Below are positions 40,101 through 46,100 of a DNA stretch of 64,000 nt, one piece after another. The position numbers were made by a program, and so were the translations under genes. Source of the stretch: Schistocephalus solidus. Its lineage: Eukaryota > Platyhelminthes > Cestoda > Diphyllobothriidea > Diphyllobothriidae. Each line of letters begins with the position of its first letter. Positions within the stretch are counted from its first letter, which is position 1. The notes under the pieces are model-generated. The model searched no databases and had not been told where the DNA came from. It saw only the letters and a program-made list of their open reading frames with translations. The DNA lies in the NCBI GenBank assembly GCA_017591395.1, contig WEDG01000214.1, forward strand, positions 186,001 to 250,000, written 5' to 3'.

Positions 40101-43100
40101 ATGGGGTACTTAAGTTTATTCGAATAAAAACAATGATATTGGCACATAAGGATAAATGCAATTCAATACTATGGAGAGTCGATTAGCTCAAAGCATAATA
40201 AGCTAGTAGATCTTACTTTATATAATGGGTGATGTCCAGTTCAGACAACTCAATATATTCCTTGTATTTCTCAGCATAGGCGATCATCGGAATGTTGGCT
40301 GCTTGCAGACAAGACCGCAGCTTCGCACGTAATTTTTCGACATCTGGTTCGTGGGCACCTACAGCCTCAAGTAGGGGGTTGTCCGACCAGCTGATACCCT
40401 CGACCACAAACTAGATAGAAAATAAAACACAAATATTACCAAGTACTAGGTCAGTTATGCTTAGTACATTCTACTGTTGTTGTGAGCTTAAAGGTTAGAC
40501 TGAACCCCAACTTACCCTCTCCACCTGCGAAATATTTTGAATTGATTTTATGGCCTTGTCAAAGAGACCCCAAAGAACCTTCTCGAACTGACCCAACAGC
40601 GTGCTGTAGTGAACTCCGTCTTTATCAATGACCAGATCAACAAGGAAGAGGGCATTCTTTTTGGGCCTGGTGGACAGAATGCATACATGAGTTTACTTAA
40701 ACAGTAGCAAAAACGAAACAGGGCTGAGGCTTTTTCGGAACGTAAAACATCAGCCTACTGACCCTCTGATGTTGTCAGCCGATTCTAAAGTAAGCTCATG
40801 TTTATCGGAGTAATTTACTGTCCGGCAGAATAGGTATGTTATTATTAGGACGAGCTGTATATATCGATACGTAGAACTAGACTAGCCGGGGAATTTATGG
40901 TTTTCCGTCAACCATATCCTAATATCAAACAAAATGACATGAATCATCGCAGAGGATATTTCTGTCGGTTCATGTTAAGCGACAGTTGTTACCAATTCTT
41001 GTGTCATTTGGCAAACTCTTTTTATCTCTGTAACACGCTTCAGCTCCGAGGCGCTGACCAATTATTGACTGAAGTGATATTACTGATAAGACAAGGGAGA
41101 CTGCGATGGCCATTTCTGGTATTACCCGCAATATCATTCTGCCTATACACTAGCCGCTTTGCGGCTGCTGGCGGGGCTCTAGAGTGAGTCCCAAGGCACA
41201 ACGGGACGAGTGAGTCCGGTAACCGCTCGATAAGTGCCTATCTACCATCGACTGAAGTCTCGCTCCTACAGTGAATTCTTCCCTCTATATCAGTCCAGCA
41301 GCCATCTGATTAATTTTCCTAAATCAAAAAGTCTGTCATTTTGCAAAAAATAAATTCAGACACCGTGCATTACTTTACTAAGCAATTGTCTTTTTTCCAC
41401 AAAAGTATGACGATCAGAAGGACAAACGCAAGTTTATTTATGAACACTTGTTGCCTGTAAAATGCCAAAAGATTCAAAAACCGACTCTTAAAATAGACAA
41501 CTTATGTGCGCTTTTGGAGCTGGTTAAAACAGCGAAATTTCAAAATCTTCTGTCATTAAGTGGGCTCCTCAGAGCTAATTATATGTGCTAAACGATGAGG
41601 TTAGTTTTTTCGTTCTAGAGACACACAACGGTCTCTGTAAAGCTAGCAATGAAACATAGTAAGGCTATTATAAGGACGAACGGATAAATGGATATCGCAG
41701 TTAGTTGACCTACAAGATACTGCTCGTACGCAGGTCATTTGTCCACTCGTAACCGTTAGTCAACTTTATGCAAGTGAAGCAGGCGTCCTCCACCATCTTA
41801 ACGAATCCGCCTATAGAATCCATCACGAGGTAGCGCAAGGCGTCCTGCATACAGTACTTTATCATATTTAGGAACCTCTTCAACTTTGAATTGGTGTATA
41901 CGTAGAAGTCGGTCTCGTAGATGTTAAACCATCCCTTGCCGCTGTCGCGTAAGGCAATCCGAATATGTCGCCGCATGTTCTCAATCCAAGCTTCCTGTAA
42001 TAAGAAAGGAGCACTAAGTAAGCATTCGGTCTCTGAAGTATATAAATCCTACCTACTTATTACAATTTAGTAATATCTGAAAACCAATTTATATGATTTA
42101 GGCCCATCGCCCGATAAGGACCTACCTTTGAAATAGAACTTTCTGTTCAACTTTCATACATTTTCTAAATGCCTTGCAGCATCAAATTGCTATCAAAATG
42201 GCTGACTGTACAACCAAATAAGAAACAGCTTTTCTGTTCGAATAAACATTTACTCAGTAGTTACAAGACAAATTTACCTTTAGAAATGTGGAGGATTGTT
42301 GAGTCGTTTGCGCTTGTGTCTGTTCAAATTCCTCCAGACGAACTGCCTTCACGACGGGCATATGGAGCAGAAGTCTAGAACGTGCCTCAAGACACTCAAA
42401 CTGAGCTGTGCAATTGGCCACTATGGCTTCTGTCTTTCCGAAGAGAGTGTGGAACGCAAATTCGTCAAACTTGATGACAAAATCATAGCGTGGTATCTCC
42501 ACAGTTCCTGTCGAAGAGAGCATGCGGCGAATCATGTTAGTCAAACCTCAGAAACTTGTCTCAAGCAATTCTTAAGTGGAAGAACTAAGTAGAGGTTGGA
42601 TGTTTCGCATAAATAACATCGTTACCAGTTAAAAGCCAGACATGAGGTTATAAAAAAAGTTATTCAACCAATATAATTGCTTATTCCCATCAAAAAAAAA
42701 CCTGAGAGTCTGTGAGACTGGAAGTTCAGGAATTTAAAATGCCTTTAACATAGGCATCAGCTCCAACTTAAAGTTCGCACAACTCCAGATATGAATTTTT
42801 TTCCAAGTATAGAAGTTTGTCTAAAACTCTATCTAGCCCCAGTTCCACTGCATACGCAATAAGCTTTCAGAGCAGTTGTCCACAATAATACGCAAAATTT
42901 GCAGGGAAAATTAAACCAAACGTAATTTTCTATGCTACCATGCTTATTACCGTGGAAGCGGTCCCTCAAAATGACATTGACACAAACGTTAGCTTCCCTT
43001 GAAAGCACAGTTCGTACTTGTGCTCCCCGTGCCCAATAAAGCAACTTAAGGCAGTTAACGAGTACATCGGAGATTTGTAAGTAGAAAGGTTTTTACCCTA

Positions 43101-46100
43101 CAACTGGAATAAATCCATCGTTTCAAAGAGCGGTGTTTGCACACGTACCCTTCCAAGGCCACTCCTTCCTAGGATATTTTGGTGGCTTTATGAAGCTGTA
43201 TTCGTCCGGATTGTCAGCGACAAATTTTCTGAGGATTAGATCATTCATGCTCCGCCAGTGGTCGATAGTTATTTCTTTTTCCAACTGCTGTGCGACGGCA
43301 TCCAATCTAAAAGGTGAACAAAATAACAAGTGATTCATAGCTTCCTTGGCAGTCCTTTAACCTATAAAAACAGTAAGCAAAAATTCTCAAAATGCACCTG
43401 CGGTGGTAGTGGCGAGCCATCAATGAAATGAGCCTTTCAGTTTCTCTAACCATCGATTTTTATTAATGAATTCGGTCTCCACACCGCAGTCAGAGCGATC
43501 TCTGGACCCGGAGATCCAGGGCAACATGAAAATAACAATTTCATTTCTTCAAACGGGATATATCAGTGGACAGCCCTACAGTGAAGTCAGCTTTCTTAGG
43601 AAACGTTTAAAGGTGAAATTTGCAAGAATTCGCACAATTATATAAAAAGGTTTTTGAATATTAGTTGAGACTAAACCAGCTGTGAAGGCTTTTGTTATAT
43701 TTTTAAAGCTCGTCCTGCAAGAAGAGAATACTGTTTAACTGGCATTAACGGTGAGTGTCGCCTCGCCTTTGCTTGTAACTACCAAGTCACCGATTAAAAC
43801 AACGAATAAACTGTGCTATCATTTGCTTTTCCTTAAGCTGAAAGGCAATAAATTAACTAAACCATCAGGCTAAGATGGAGGACTACGAACAAATTATTTC
43901 TTTCTTTGAACCGATTTTATCTGCATTGTTTACTAGCACAAAGAGCAAGGTGACAAGAGATTATTGACGTACCCCGGTTTCGTTTTTAATACGGGTGTTG
44001 AATCCTTCGCTAAATACTTGATTCGTTTCAGTACTGCTTGATCCATCTCTACCAGCCCTTCGGTTGGCATGCAGTCAAGATATAGATTATAACGAATGCC
44101 AGCCTCAGTGTCTTCCCGGGCTCGGAAAGCCGTAGCTATGCGTTTGGCGAAAATGACAGGGTCCTCCGCAATGAACCTTATTTGAATTCTGGGAACCCAG
44201 TACTGTGTAGGGAGTTTAGTGAAATGTCCCGTAGGCTGAAGACCACCATTCACCACCGGGTTCTTCTGCTCATCCAGTACACGGTTACAAGCGTCACTTT
44301 TTTGCACCAGCCACCGTTTTGACTTTGGTTCATAGTCCAGAACGCCGACACGCTGCCAGGCCCAGGACAGCTCAGGATTCCTCATATCCGCTAAAAACAT
44401 GCAAATGTTTATGGTACTGCGAATTAGTTTTCTTTCAAGTAGAATGAACACTTTTCTTATGGGTTTAAATGACACCGGTCGGCAAAACAGGGCAAATTTT
44501 TAATTAATTACACATTTTTTAAAGGTAACCAAACGTTGCTCTTTCAACGGACTAAAACCTGCAAATTATTTTCAGGCCATAAAGGTTCGCGGTCTGCCTT
44601 CAAGGCACCTTTCTTGAAACCTTTTTAGTAACTTCGCGTAAATTTTATTGTTATCAAACAACATTATTTTACATGAAAGTTCCTTTCACTCGGTTTATTT
44701 ACCTTCGCAAGAAATTCTAAAAAGTGCCATATGTATACTAGAAGCAAGAAAATAAGCGCTTCCTGCATAATAATCAAGCTTTTTGGTAGCATTTATGTCA
44801 GAAAGGAGTATCGCACTTTAGATGATAAGATTCGTTTCTTCGACAACCTCTGATGTTACATTTTAGATCATTTGAATTTCGGTTTGACTGGAGTTGTGGG
44901 TATTTGGTCCAAGGGATTATATGCTGTATAATTAATGCTAAGTTTTAGAGGAGTCTTGAAGTTTACAAATTCTTCAGTACAAAGTTGAGTTAGAAATTAA
45001 AGAATAGAGATATCCTTTTTGAAAAACAGCCCAGAATTTTTTTTAAGAATTAATTTTCGCATCGAAGTAACAGATGTAATGCCCTGATTTGAAGTCAGCC
45101 AAAGATAACATATATTAATAAGAAGAAAATACATCATTGAAGAAAAACCAAGAAGGTTTTTAATGCGTGCTGACAACTTTATAGAAGATTTAACTGCGTT
45201 CAACAACAAAACCATGTGTTTACGCACAAGTAAGATAGAAGCAGCAAAAAGTGACTTTTCTTGGCTATCCGTCATGTTTTGGGGAGGATTTTCGATTTTG
45301 TTTTAGCATAGCACACAATGAGGCTTCATTTTATAAGAAACAGAAAATGAGGTGTAGGAAATTATGAAGCCCGTGTAGTCATCGCAGTCACAAAAGCCGG
45401 GCACTTGTCGCTCATAATTTTCCGAACACGTTTGACTGACAATGAAACTCACGAAAGCCATGTGTTGAGCTACAATTGAAGTCACTAACCAAAGGTTCAC
45501 GCTGCACCATCATAGTTATCAGCAACAACAACGACCTCTCTTGTTATATGGCTGTTGCATTTCGTTTCGTCCAGCACGAACACCTGAGACAAGTTATATA
45601 CTCAAAGAGCTTATTCACGAAGCTTAGCACGTATCAAGGTTTACTGACACTCCAAAGCCGTATTTTTTTCTCCAAGACAAGCTCTTATAGCTGTTTGAGG
45701 TCCAGGTGACTTTCGACATGGTGGCATGTTTTGTTTATATCAGTTAGAAACTTCATAGATTACATAATCAGAATATTCCAGTTGACCTGTAGAACACAGT
45801 GTTTAGTATGAGCAAATTAGCTGAGCCAATGTATTTACCTTTCGACAAGTCGAAAGCTAAAACATTCTAAAGCAGTTAATTTGACCACGAGAAGGTTCCT
45901 TACTTTATGGTCGACTGTTTATCTAGATATGCAGGAATTTAAAATATTTGGAGACAAGACTTGGCCAAAACGGTTATACAAGACTGATGGTCACTCGAAT
46001 CGGTGCTGCTAGAAGGATTCTGGTAAACCTTCAAAGTTTTAAAAAATCGCAATTGCTAAGAGGGTCACCTGTACCATGTATTCATATATTTAGTCATTTT

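Noticed and set aside
41149..41243. Hammerhead ribozyme in the SINE 3' region, as found in some schistosome SINEs
   Set aside because: The GTCCC...GGGAC stem is suggestive, but the invariant CTGATGA and GAAA core segments are not present in any copy.
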